Notes under the pieces: model-generated | Databases searched by the model: none | Seen by the model: the letters and a program-made list of their open reading frames with translations, nothing else | What the model was told of the DNA's origin: nothing | In this document: positions 16,125 to 25,700 of the stretch, piece after piece | Position numbering within the stretch: position 1 is the first letter of the stretch | How the letters are laid out: the number at the start of each line of letters is the position of its first letter | Program-made: the position numbers and the translations under genes | NCBI GenBank assembly: GCA_041648735.1 | Contig: JBAZOO010000020.1 | Span: 1-64,000, forward strand | Origin: JBAZOO01 sp041648735 | GTDB taxonomy: Bacteria > Verrucomicrobiota > Lentisphaeria > Oligosphaerales > CAITYL01 | Direction: 5' to 3' | Length of the DNA stretch: 64,000 nt

Positions 16125-18097
16125 TGGATCTGTTTGTTTGTTATGGAGTCGCTTGTTTCCGTTTCAATGCGGTATTTGGTTTTGAAGTACCCAACCAGTG
16201 CCTGGATCTCGCTGTCGGGCACCGCGTCGGCGGAACTGCCGAAGACCAGTTCATACAGATCCAGATCGATCGGGACGTGTCCTTGCGCGGAGTTGAAGAG
16301 CGTCCAGGCATGGGAGTGATCATCTGCCGCCGCCGGAGTGAGGCCTTTGGGAATCTTCTTCAGCAATTTTTGCTCCGTCACCGCTTCGTTGACGCCAAGC
16401 GTGGCGAGCACCGACGGCTGCGCCGGATCGGCGAAGTCGATCTTGAAGACCAGCACGCACAACGGCCCGAGGGGGACGCGGGTGGTCATGGGTTCCATCG
16501 GCCCAAGCGTTCCGAAAGTGATTGCGCTCGCGCCATCGGCGTAGCTGGTCAGCATCTCGCCGCTGCCCGGCGCGGTGAATTTGATGCAGCCTGAATCGCT
16601 TGTCGCCTTGCCGGCGCCTTCCTTCGCGCTGGCCAGGGTCGCATGCAGGCGGCCCGTGCCGGGCGAAGCCGGATTCCTCGTCGTCCAATACGTGACACCC
16701 GCCCGCAAGGGCGCGGGAAGCACGGCGCGGGGGGGAGTCCACAGGACGACCGGGCTCAGCTCCGGCAGGTTTCCGAAGCCGGAGATGTTTCCATTGCCGC
16801 TCCCGGCGACGGTGAATGCTTTTCCGATTTTCAACACACCGGCACTGCTCGGCACGGGCTCGCTCAGGCGGACGGAAAGCGTGTTGCCGCCGCCTTTTCC
16901 GGGTTCGAGCACCTCCGCAAAGAAACTCCACCGCCGCGCGTCTCCCACCCGCTCCGGCGCCCAGAACAGGAACGAACCGGTCCCCGCGCTGGTGAGGTTG
17001 ATGACATTCGTGTTGCTGGCGGCGTCCGCGGCGGTCGGGTGCAGGGTGACAAAGCTGTTGTCGCTCCTGCGCACGTAATAATCCGTCCCTTCCACGAGCG
17101 GTGCCGGCAGCGCGGAGCCTGCATCGGCTTTGCCATTGAGAAGGTCGCCGGTGGCGAGCCTGCCCCGCATCCGGTGGTCGGCGGCATATTTGACGCGGTC
17201 CGTGCCGGGATCCACCAGTGCCGGATCGGCCAGGAACTTCACCACCTGGCGCTCCTTGAACGAACGGACTCTTCCGACAAAGATCTGATAGACGACCCGC
17301 TTTCCTCCCACGCGCTGCCGGGCCTCGAACCGTTTGGCACCGGGACTTTGGAGGAAGACCTGGCCGTAGGCGCTGTAGCTGCCGACAAAGTTCTCGCGGG
17401 CCGTCGCGCCGGCCGTGCGGATGAATTTCCTGCCGCCGCTGTCGGCATCCACTTCGAGAAGTGCGTGTTTGTCCGATGCATTCACGGCGCTGGAGTTGTA
17501 ACCGTTGGCCGTCAGGTCGGTGAGCTGGCTGATCAAAGTTTTTGTGGCAAGCGTGTGCATTCCCGTCCCGGCGTCCGTGAACACGATGCTGCGGACGCCC
17601 TGGGAGACGTTCTGCGCCGGCAGGACCTTCTCGCCCAAAACCCCGCCCGGCTGAAACGGCGCGTCCGCATCCACGGCCGCGGCAAAGACTTTGTAACCGC
17701 CGCCCGCGGCGGGAACGACGTAATAGGGCGTCGCGGGTTGCAGAGGCGCCGGCAGCTTTCCGGTGGACGAAAAATACACCGGCGTCGCCGGGCCGATGCC
17801 GCCCGGATAGACGATGGGCGAAAAGCCGAGATTGGGGAGCGCGAGCTTCTGATTCGCAAGGTCCACGTCACCCACGGTGAACGCCTGGCGGAGCGGCGGA
17901 AGCGTTGTATTGGCCGGATTGTCCGCCGCATAATGGACATAGACGGACGAAACCGCCGGGAATTCCGCCGCCGCCAAAGGCAGGCTGCGCGCCGCCAACA
18001 GGCCGGCGGCAACAACGCCTTTCAGCAGGGCGCGGTTCGAGGCAAGGCGCATCAGTGATCGCTTTTTCAGGATAGGGAGGATATTCATGGGGGTCAT
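16121..18097 (-). CDS. Secreted protein with three LPAPL-type beta repeats
   Basis: A 658-residue exported protein with a signal peptide (about 25-45). It contains three copies of a short module beginning LPAPLxxGxxYY (LPAPLQPATPYYV, LPAPLVEGTDYYV, LPAPLRAGVTYWT), each followed by a beta strand and, in the second, by TSAGTGSF. This module is known from phage tail, adhesin and surface proteins but has no assigned chemistry. The C-terminal 90 residues (EAVTEQKLLKKIPKGL and onward) are a separate helical-looking part. It begins 13 bases after the nucleoside-hydrolase-like gene and overlaps the esterase by ATGA, so it is part of the same operon. A surface or glycan-binding role is a guess. Confidence 0.7.
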   Translation of the reverse strand: MTPMNILPILKKRSLMRLASNRALLKGVVAAGLLAARSLPLAAAEFPAVSSVYVHYAADNPANTTLPPLRQAFTVGDVDLANQKLALPNLGFSPIVYPGGIGPATPVYFSSTGKLPAPLQPATPYYVVPAAGGGYKVFAAAVDADAPFQPGGVLGEKVLPAQNVSQGVRSIVFTDAGTGMHTLATKTLISQLTDLTANGYNSSAVNASDKHALLEVDADSGGRKFIRTAGATARENFVGSYSAYGQVFLQSPGAKRFEARQRVGGKRVVYQIFVGRVRSFKERQVVKFLADPALVDPGTDRVKYAADHRMRGRLATGDLLNGKADAGSALPAPLVEGTDYYVRRSDNSFVTLHPTAADAASNTNVINLTSAGTGSFLFWAPERVGDARRWSFFAEVLEPGKGGGNTLSVRLSEPVPSSAGVLKIGKAFTVAGSGNGNISGFGNLPELSPVVLWTPPRAVLPAPLRAGVTYWTTRNPASPGTGRLHATLASAKEGAGKATSDSGCIKFTAPGSGEMLTSYADGASAITFGTLGPMEPMTTRVPLGPLCVLVFKIDFADPAQPSVLATLGVNEAVTEQKLLKKIPKGLTPAAADDHSHAWTLFNSAQGHVPIDLDLYELVFGSSADAVPDSEIQALVGYFKTKYRIETETSDSITNKQIQ

Positions 18098-18110
18098 TTT
18101 GTAACGGATC

Positions 18111-19040
18111 CTAACGTGCTCCGATTTTCGCGAAGCAGGCTCTCAGGAAACGGTTCATGTCGGCGCCATACGCCGCAGTGTCCGCAATCGTGAGGATGCG
18201 GGCGTTTGCAGGGCTTCCCTTGGCGCGGAGCGACCAATGGGCGGTGCCGTCCCCGCCAAGCTCAATGCTGGCCGGAGTCATTTCGTAGGACTTCACCGCA
18301 TGGATTTCCGGCGTCGCGCATCCTGCCAGTTTCGCGGTTTCCAGGAAGCTCACCGTGGACCACATGTGTCGCGTCACCGGGTCGGCCGTAGAAATCTGCT
18401 CCGAGTCGAAAAACTCCTTCACCCGTGCGGGACAATCACCCAGGATCTCCTTCTGCGGGAAGCTCCAATAGGAAACGTGGTGGTTCAGGCGACCGCGTCC
18501 TTTGGATGGATTGCACGGGAACCAGTCAACCGGCAAGCCGGAGGCCATGATCCGCCGCCAGCCGGCCAGATCGAGCGCGGTGTTCCAATCCTGGGGTCCG
18601 ACCTCGCCGCAGGAATCGCCGGCGTTGACCATGAGCCGCGCCACCTTGGCGTGGAACAGCGCCGGTTCCCGGTTGTAGGCCGCCGCCAGGTCGCGCATGG
18701 AGCCGACAATGGTAAAGATCATGCCGCGGTCGGGGCAGCGTTCGAGGCAGGCGAGGATCAGTTCCACCGCCGCCTGGGCTTCCTTCGGCTGGCCGATGCC
18801 CGTGTCGGATTCCGAGTCCAGGGGGCGGGTCAGGCCAACCGCGCAGGGGATCGGGCCGCGCCCACAGAGCGCCGCGGCCTTGGCAATGGTGGCCGTGCCT
18901 GGCACGCCGCGCGCGACGGTGTGGTCAATGACGCCGCCGGCCACTTCCAGATCGGGAATCGAAAGAAGAGTCAGCAAGTCAAAGTGATCGTCGGGATCGC
19001 CCGGCGGATTGAACAGGTCGGTGATGTGGAGGACGCGCAT
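18111..19040 (-). CDS. Nucleoside-hydrolase-like protein
   Basis: A 309-residue protein resembling the inosine-uridine nucleoside hydrolase fold: the start LFNPPGDPDDHFDLLTLL has the acidic DPDDxxDL calcium motif near residue 15, FTIVGSMRDLAAA is the central TxVGxLTN-like strand, and GPQDWNTALDLAG corresponds to the FN-x-x-xD segment. Distant members of this fold in PVC genomes act on unknown glycosides. The start at 19040 has AGGAAAG upstream; codons farther upstream in the open frame are translated repeat DNA. First gene of the secreted-enzyme operon. No signal peptide, so probably cytoplasmic. Confidence 0.8.
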   Translation of the reverse strand: MRVLHITDLFNPPGDPDDHFDLLTLLSIPDLEVAGGVIDHTVARGVPGTATIAKAAALCGRGPIPCAVGLTRPLDSESDTGIGQPKEAQAAVELILACLERCPDRGMIFTIVGSMRDLAAAYNREPALFHAKVARLMVNAGDSCGEVGPQDWNTALDLAGWRRIMASGLPVDWFPCNPSKGRGRLNHHVSYWSFPQKEILGDCPARVKEFFDSEQISTADPVTRHMWSTVSFLETAKLAGCATPEIHAVKSYEMTPASIELGGDGTAHWSLRAKGSPANARILTIADTAAYGADMNRFLRACFAKIGAR

Positions 19041-19051
19041 AAAGCTTTCCT

Positions 19052-19378
19052 GCCTTTTTTCCCACGAAACACACGAAACAGCACGAAAAATCCAAACCCT
19101 TTTTACCCACGAATCCACACAAATCAACACGAATCAAACCGCTAAACCGATTTTACAACAAATCAAAACCCATAAAACCTTCCAAATGTCGCTAAAAATC
19201 TAAAAATTAAATTTTTCGTGTAGTTTCGTGTGTTTCGTGGGCAAAAAGATTTGTGCGGATTTGTGAAGATTTGACGCTTCGCTGCGGCCTTTGGCCGCCC
19301 GTGCCGCCTTGCGGCGCTGTGGGTAAAAAAATGGGTCGGATTTTTTCGTGTCGTTTCGTGTGTTTCGTGGGCAAAATC
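19052..19378. repeat. TTTCGTG-family repeats, one inverted and one direct copy
   Basis: This gene-free stretch holds, from 19059 to about 19135, an inverted copy of the TTTCGTG family (CCCACGAAACACACGAAAC and the related CCCACGAATCCACAC), then AT-rich DNA, then a direct copy from 19206: TTTCGTGTGTTTCGTGGGC, GATTTGTGCGGATTTGTGAAG, two GC hairpins and the unit start again. The direct copy is the same 129-bp unit that is tandem at 27.3 kb. It lies between the 3' end of the first giant glycosidase gene and the nucleoside-hydrolase-like gene. Confidence 0.85.
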
Positions 19379-22300
19379 ACTGCACTAGATAGGCATTCAG
19401 CTCCATCGGCCCGGAGTCCACCGCGAACGCCAGCCCGTCACCGGCGGCCTTCGCCGGCACGGTTTTGCCCGTCACCAGATCGGTCACCTTGGCCCCCGCC
19501 TTGGCCGGGATTTTGACGGTGAACTTTTTCCCGGCATAGCCCTTGTAGGCCACGCCGACGTAGGTTCCTTTGTCCGAGGCGTAGGTCCGCACCTTCAGGT
19601 CCGCGTCCCCCTGGTCCACGACGGTGCCAGGGATGGCCGGCAGCGCCAGGAAGGCTTGGGCGAAGCGGCGGTGGGCGGCGGCAAAGCCGCGCGCGTAGGT
19701 ATAGGGCGTGTAGCTCAATGTCCGGGCGTCGCCGTGGAAATAGGGCAGCAGTTCGAGCGCCATGCTGAAGGCAGCCGGCGACGGCGTGACCATGCTGCCC
19801 TCGTAGCGGGGATTGATGGTTCGCGCGCCGACCTCGTCATAAGAGACGCAGTTGCTCACCGCCAGCCCCTCGGCGGTCTGGAAATAGTTCAGGTAATCCG
19901 GTTTGTCCGCATAGCAGCGGAAGTTGGCCGGGGCGAACAGTTCCACCCCCTTGATGCCGCGGTAAAGTTCCGGGCGTAGCGCGTAGTCGGCCCGTGGCGC
20001 CTCCAATTTGGCCACCGCGCCGAAGTTGCCCGAACGCATCACCTGGATGTAGTCCGCCCCCGTCAGCTTCTTGCGCGCCTCGCGGTCCTCTTTGTAAACG
20101 GCCAGGCCGCTGCCGGTGCCGTCGTCGTTGAAGTTCGCGCCCTCCTTCGAGGGCGAAAGTCTGCCGAGGAACGACCACATGGTGATGCTGGGCAGGACCA
20201 GCGAGAACTTGTCGCTGTCCCAGTTGTAATAATAGAGCTTCAGGTCCGGGCGGTAGCTCCGCAGCAGGGCGGCGAGTTTGCCGTGGAATTGCGCCCGCTT
20301 TTCGTGCCACCAAGCTTCGTAGTGGCCGCGTCCCTTGCCCGTGGCCCAAGCGCGCTGTTCCGCTTCCGGGCCGGCGGGAAGTTTGCCCGTTTCCTGGGCG
20401 AACAGCTCAAGATCGAACTTGCTGTAGCTGATCGGCATCCGGTCCTGGCGGATGCGCCAGAGGACGCCGGTCAGTTGCGGGTTGTCCTTCACATGCGGCT
20501 TGATGAGATGGTCCAGCAGCTTCTTCAGGTCGTCCCCGGTCGCCGGCTGCAAGAGGTCGGCGCACCAGGCGCCGAAGCGGTTGGGCTTGGCCGGTTTGCC
20601 GTCGGGGCCGATGGCGCGCAGTCCCTCCGGGAGGTCGAGTGACCCACCGTATTCGACGCGCGGGATGTAGCGGATGCCGTGGCGTTTCGTCTCGGCCAGG
20701 TATTTCAGATGCTGGGAATCCATTCCCGGCACGGCGGGCCGCGCGTTTTCGCCGGGCTGGCAGTCCTTGTTGACCATGTATTTTTGGGCGTCGCGTCCGA
20801 AGCTGTGGTAGCCGTTGAGCGGCTCGGCCCAGTTGGCCAGCCCCCATTTGATCATGATGGGGGAAATGGCGTTGTAGCCCATGAGTTTCGCGTAACGTAC
20901 GCCGTCCCCCGGCGCCGCTTCGGCCTGGCGCTCCCAGTCGAACATCAGCGTGCGCTGGGGCAGGCCCCGGGGTTGCCGGATGACAGGCGCATTTTTCGCC
21001 GGGGCGATCTCGTAAAGTTTCAGCCGCGCAATGGCCGGACCGCCCTCATACAGGGCGTAGTATTTGTTGGGCGTGACCTTGTTGATGAAATAGACCCAGA
21101 CGCCGTGCTCCGTGGGCGCGCCGTAAGCGCCGCTGGTGCCGGTGGTCTCCTCGTCCAGCGGGACGATGACATCATACCATTGCCAGGAATGGGTGAGCGG
21201 CCAGGGGTCGTACGGGTCGTCCGCCGCGCCGACGCCGCTTTGCCAGCCGACGTCGAGGTAGTTCCGCCCCGCGCTGATTTCGATGGGGCAGTAGCGCGGC
21301 TTGTCGTCGGCGTATTCGATCCGCAGCAGATAGGTCCCGTGGGGCTTCAGCTTGCCGCGGCCGATGCGGTAGGCAAACCAGCCGGTCCCGCTTTCCCGCG
21401 CCTGTTTGCCGAGGATTTCGCGGACGCCCGCCTTGACGGGAACGCCCGGAGTCTTGAACAACTGGCCCTGATCGAATCCACTCTCGAGGTAGGGGTGCGG
21501 CTCCTCGTCCAGCGGCGTCGCGCAGTCAATTTCGTCCACCAGCCTGAGCCGTCCGTAGGGCGTTTCCTCGGATTTGCCGCCAAGCGCCGGAAGCGCGGTG
21601 GCGTCGCGTTTGGCAAAGGAAAAGTGATCCAGGTCTTTGGCTGTTTCGTACAGTAATTTGCCCGAGGCATCCCGGACGGCGAGATTCGCCGTGAAGCGCG
21701 TGCGCAAGGCCAGCGTCCGCGCCAGGTCCGGATCCGGCTTGATCACGGCGAAGGTGGTTCCGCCCTTGTCCTTTTCCCTGTCCACCGGGGCTTCGAGGGT
21801 GGCAATCGCGCCGCCGACAACATCCGTCAGCGCGCATTGCAGCGTCGCCGGGCCGGTGATCTTCTCCGCCGGAAAGCGAAAGACCATTTCAAACGGCTTG
21901 CCGCGCGCGGCCTCGCTCAGGTCGAATCCCACGGCGGGCCGCTCCACTCCGCCAGGTTCGCGGATTGAAACGGCATACGGATCCAGCACCGCCGCGAAAT
22001 CCCCCTGCACCAGTCCCTGGCTGGCTTCGCCGATAAACGTGAGGTCGCCGCCCCAGATGCGGGTGGCGATGGTGTTCGACTCGCCATAACGGATGAGGGA
22101 GGCCGGAACGGCATAAACCCGTTCGGCCAAATTCCTGTATTTGTATTTGCCGTGCAAGCCGCCGATGTGCTCACCGTTGAACCAGACATCGTCGTCGGAC
22201 TCGTTCTTGCCCAGCTTCAGAACGAGCGGCACGCCGGCGTATTCCTTGGGTACGACGATTTCCCGCCGGAACCACCCCCAGCCGTCATGTTCGACCCCCT

Positions 22301-22580
22301 GTTTCCGCCACGACTTGCCGGTGACCAGTGTCTGCCAGGAGGAATCGTCAAAATCCGCCTTGTGCCAGCCGCGCTTCACCCCATCGTTTTTCGGATCGGC
22401 GGCAAACCATCTGGCCAGGATTCCCCGTTCGCCGGGGGCGGTCGCAAAGCGCCATTCGCCTTCCAGGCTGATTTCCAGGGGTTCCATGCCGGCGATGGCC
22501 ATGCCATGGAATGCCAGGAAAACAGTGGCGAGGAGAAGAAGTCTCATATTTCTCATTTTTGGGTGGGGAGGTGTATTCAT
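19377..22580 (-). CDS. Giant secreted glycosidase-like protein (paralogue 1)
   Basis: A 1067-residue exported protein with a signal peptide ending near residue 31. Residues 35-200 form a GH2-type sugar-binding jelly roll (LEGEWRFATAPGE, FDDSSWQTLVTG, WFRREIVVPKEY, DDVWFNGEHIGGLHG). A second beta region runs to about 520. A TIM-barrel-like core (about 530-950) has candidate acids in IPRVEYGGSLDLP, RIRQDRMPISY and LYYYNWDSDKF. The last 100 residues form a beta domain. I cannot assign a GH family number. It is paralogous to the next gene, with a nearly identical DNA patch at the 3' end. The start is uncertain: 22556 or 22547 also fit. Confidence 0.82.
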   Translation of the reverse strand: MNTPPHPKMRNMRLLLLATVFLAFHGMAIAGMEPLEISLEGEWRFATAPGERGILARWFAADPKNDGVKRGWHKADFDDSSWQTLVTGKSWRKQGVEHDGWGWFRREIVVPKEYAGVPLVLKLGKNESDDDVWFNGEHIGGLHGKYKYRNLAERVYAVPASLIRYGESNTIATRIWGGDLTFIGEASQGLVQGDFAAVLDPYAVSIREPGGVERPAVGFDLSEAARGKPFEMVFRFPAEKITGPATLQCALTDVVGGAIATLEAPVDREKDKGGTTFAVIKPDPDLARTLALRTRFTANLAVRDASGKLLYETAKDLDHFSFAKRDATALPALGGKSEETPYGRLRLVDEIDCATPLDEEPHPYLESGFDQGQLFKTPGVPVKAGVREILGKQARESGTGWFAYRIGRGKLKPHGTYLLRIEYADDKPRYCPIEISAGRNYLDVGWQSGVGAADDPYDPWPLTHSWQWYDVIVPLDEETTGTSGAYGAPTEHGVWVYFINKVTPNKYYALYEGGPAIARLKLYEIAPAKNAPVIRQPRGLPQRTLMFDWERQAEAAPGDGVRYAKLMGYNAISPIMIKWGLANWAEPLNGYHSFGRDAQKYMVNKDCQPGENARPAVPGMDSQHLKYLAETKRHGIRYIPRVEYGGSLDLPEGLRAIGPDGKPAKPNRFGAWCADLLQPATGDDLKKLLDHLIKPHVKDNPQLTGVLWRIRQDRMPISYSKFDLELFAQETGKLPAGPEAEQRAWATGKGRGHYEAWWHEKRAQFHGKLAALLRSYRPDLKLYYYNWDSDKFSLVLPSITMWSFLGRLSPSKEGANFNDDGTGSGLAVYKEDREARKKLTGADYIQVMRSGNFGAVAKLEAPRADYALRPELYRGIKGVELFAPANFRCYADKPDYLNYFQTAEGLAVSNCVSYDEVGARTINPRYEGSMVTPSPAAFSMALELLPYFHGDARTLSYTPYTYARGFAAAHRRFAQAFLALPAIPGTVVDQGDADLKVRTYASDKGTYVGVAYKGYAGKKFTVKIPAKAGAKVTDLVTGKTVPAKAAGDGLAFAVDSGPMELNAYLVQ

Positions 22581-22701
22581 ATCCTATATCTGTTAATGCC
22601 AACGGGCGGCTCCACGAAGAGCGCGTGGGACGTGGCCATGTGGCGTTCGCGCCGAAGGCGCATGGCAAACCAGCCCAGGGCAAACGAAGTGCCGCCCTGG
22701 G

Positions 22702-25700
22702 TTACTGAACATGGTAGGCGTTCAGCTCCATCGGCCCGGAATCCACCTCGAAGGCGAGCGTGTCCCCGGCGGCCTTCGCCGGCACGGGTTCGCCCGTCAC
22801 CAGGTCGGTCACCTTGACACCCGCCTTGGCCGGGATTTTGACGGTGAACTTTTTCCCGGCATAGCCCTTGTAGGCCACGCCGACGTAGGTTCCTTTGTCC
22901 GAGGCGTAGGTTCGCACCTTCAGGTCCGCGTCCCCCTGGTCCACGACGGTGCCGGGGATGGCGGGGATGGCCAGGAAGGCCTGGGCGAAGCGCCGGTGCG
23001 CGTCGGCGAAGCCGCGGCCGTAGGTGTAGACCGTCCAGTTCAGGGTGCGCGCGTCGCCGTGGAAGTAGGGCAGCAGCTCCAGCGCCATGCTGAAGGGCGC
23101 GCCGCCGGGGGTGACCATGTTGCCCTCGTACTTGGGATTGATCGCGCGCGCCCCGATCTCGTCATAGGGCACGGCATTGCTCACCGCCAGGCCGTCGGCG
23201 GTCTGGAAGTAGTTCAGGTACTCCGGCTTGTCCGCATAGCAGAGGTAGTTGGCCGGGGCGAAGAGCTGGATGCCCTTGGTGTCCTTGTAGAGGCCCGGCC
23301 GGAGGCCGTAGTCGGCCCGGTTGATGCCGCCGCTGGCCAAGCCGAAGTTGCCGGTGCGCAGGGACTCGATGTAGGCCGCCGCGGTGAACGTTTTGCGCTC
23401 CGCCTCGTCCTTTTCATAGACGCCGCGGGCCCCGCCCGGGCCGGGGTTGAGCAGCCCCTTGTTGAAGGCCCAGGTGGTGTTGGCCGGCAGGATCAGGCCA
23501 AACTTGTCGCCATCCCAGTTGTAATAGTACAGCGTCAGGTCGGAGCGGTAACCCTTGAGCAGCTCCACCAGCCGGGCGTGGAAATCCGCGCGCTTCTGGT
23601 GCCACCAGGCGTCGTATTGCGCCTTGCCTTCGCCCGCCGCCCAGGCCGCCCATTGTTCCGTCCGGCCGGGGGGGAGCTTGGTGTTGGTCTCCTTGGCGAA
23701 GAGTTCGAGGTCGGCCTTGCCGTAGCTGATCGGCATCCGGTCGCAGCGGATGCGCCAGAGGACGCCGGTCAACTGCGGATTGTCCTGGACGTAGGGCTTG
23801 ACCAGGTGGTCGGCAAACTTCTGCAAATCGTCCCAAGTGGCGGGGTGCAGGAGGTTGGCGCACCACGGGGCGAAGCGGTTCGGCTTGGCCGGGTTGCCGT
23901 CGGCGGCGATGGCGCGGGCCTCGACGGGCAGGTCCATCGAGCCACCCCATTCGACCCGCGGGATGTAGTCAATCCCGTAGCGCTTGGTCGCCTCCAGGTA
24001 GCGGAGATGCTGCGATTTCCGGCCGGGGATCGGCGGCTCCGCGGCCTTGCCGCTGGCGGGGTCATAGGCTTTGCGCGCCCAATAATCGTGGTCGTCAATC
24101 GCCACCGATTCGTAGCCGTTCAGGGGCTCGCCGTAGTTGGCAAAGAACCACTTGAGAATCACCGGCGAGATGGCGCTGTAGCCCATCAGCTTGGCGTATT
24201 TGACGAAGTCGGCGGGGTCGTGGTCCGGCTGCCGCTCCCAGTCGAACGACAGGACACGCTGGGGCAGCCCCTGGGGCTTGCGGATCACCGGCGCGTTCTT
24301 CTCGGGGTCGATCTCGTAGAGCTTGATCCGCGCCACCGCCGGGCCGCCCTGCCACATGGCATAGTAGGCGTTCGGCTTCTGCTTGTTCATGAAATAGAGC
24401 CAGAGGCCGTTCTCGGCCGGGGCCGTGCCGGTGCCGCCGGTGCCCACGGTCTGGTCGTCGAGCGGCACGACCACGTCGTACCACTGCCACTTCTGGCTCA
24501 GCGGCCAGTTGTCATAGGGGCTCTCCGGCGCGGTGCCGTTGCGCCAGCCGACGTCCATGAAGTTCTGGCCGGTCTGGACCTCGACCGGGGCGAAGCGCGG
24601 CTTGTCCTCGGGATACTCGATCCGGACCAGGTAGGTGGAACGCGGCTTGAGCTTGCCGCGGCCGATCCGGTAGGCGAACCAGCCGTACCCGCTCTCCCGC
24701 GCCTTCTTGCCCAGGATGTCGGTCACCTTGACTTCCACATCCGCTCCGGGCGTCATGTAGTTGGTCAACTGGTTGAATCCGCCTTGCAGCCAGGGGTGCG
24801 GCTCGGCAAGCAGCGGCGTCGCGCAGTCAATCTCGTCCACCAGCTTCAATTTGCCGTAGGGCGTGTCCTCGAGCGTTTCCGCCAACGCGGGCAGCGGCGT
24901 CGCGTCGCGCTTGGCGAAGGAGAGCTGGTCCAGCTCGCGCGTCCCGGAATAGAGCGGCGTGCCGCTGGCGTCCTCGACGATCAGCGAGGCGCGGAAGCGC
25001 CCGCGGAAATAGATGGTCTGCGCAGTCGCCTGGTCAACCGGCACCACCGCCTGGACCACCCCGGCCGCCGCCCCGGCCACCAGCGGCGCCTTGCCCGCGG
25101 TGATTTCGTTGCCGAGCATGTCGCTGAAGCGGTAGTTGAGCTTGGAACCCGGTTCGGACGCCACTTCGGCGGGAAAGGGAAAAAGGACCTCGAAGGGCTG
25201 GCCGCGCTGCGCCTCGCTCAGGTCGAACAATTGGAACGGCACCGCCTGGCCGCCCGGCGCGCGCATTTGCGGGAGATACGGATCCAGCTCCGCCGCCAGC
25301 GGCCCCTTGATCAGCCCGCTGTTGTTCCCAATGAAGGTGATGTTGCCGCCCCAGATCCGGATGGCGATGGTGTTCTCCGCCCCATAGCGGAGCGCCGCCG
25401 CGGGAACCGTGTAGGCCCGCGTCAGCCAGTTCTTGTACTTGTATTCGCTGCTGAAGCCGCCGACCCGCTGGCCGTTGAACCAGACTTCGTCGTCGGCGGG
25501 GATCGGGCACAGCGTCAAGGTCAGCGGCAGCCCCTCGAATTCCTTGGGCACGAAGATTTGCTGCCGGTACCAGCCCCAGCCGTAATGCTCGACCCCCTGC
25601 TGCTGCCAGCCCAGCCCCGACTTCAAGGTCTGCCATTGCGAGTCGTCAAACTTGTCCGCGAACCACTTCTCCTTTTCGCCCTGCCCGCCCGCGTCGGGCG

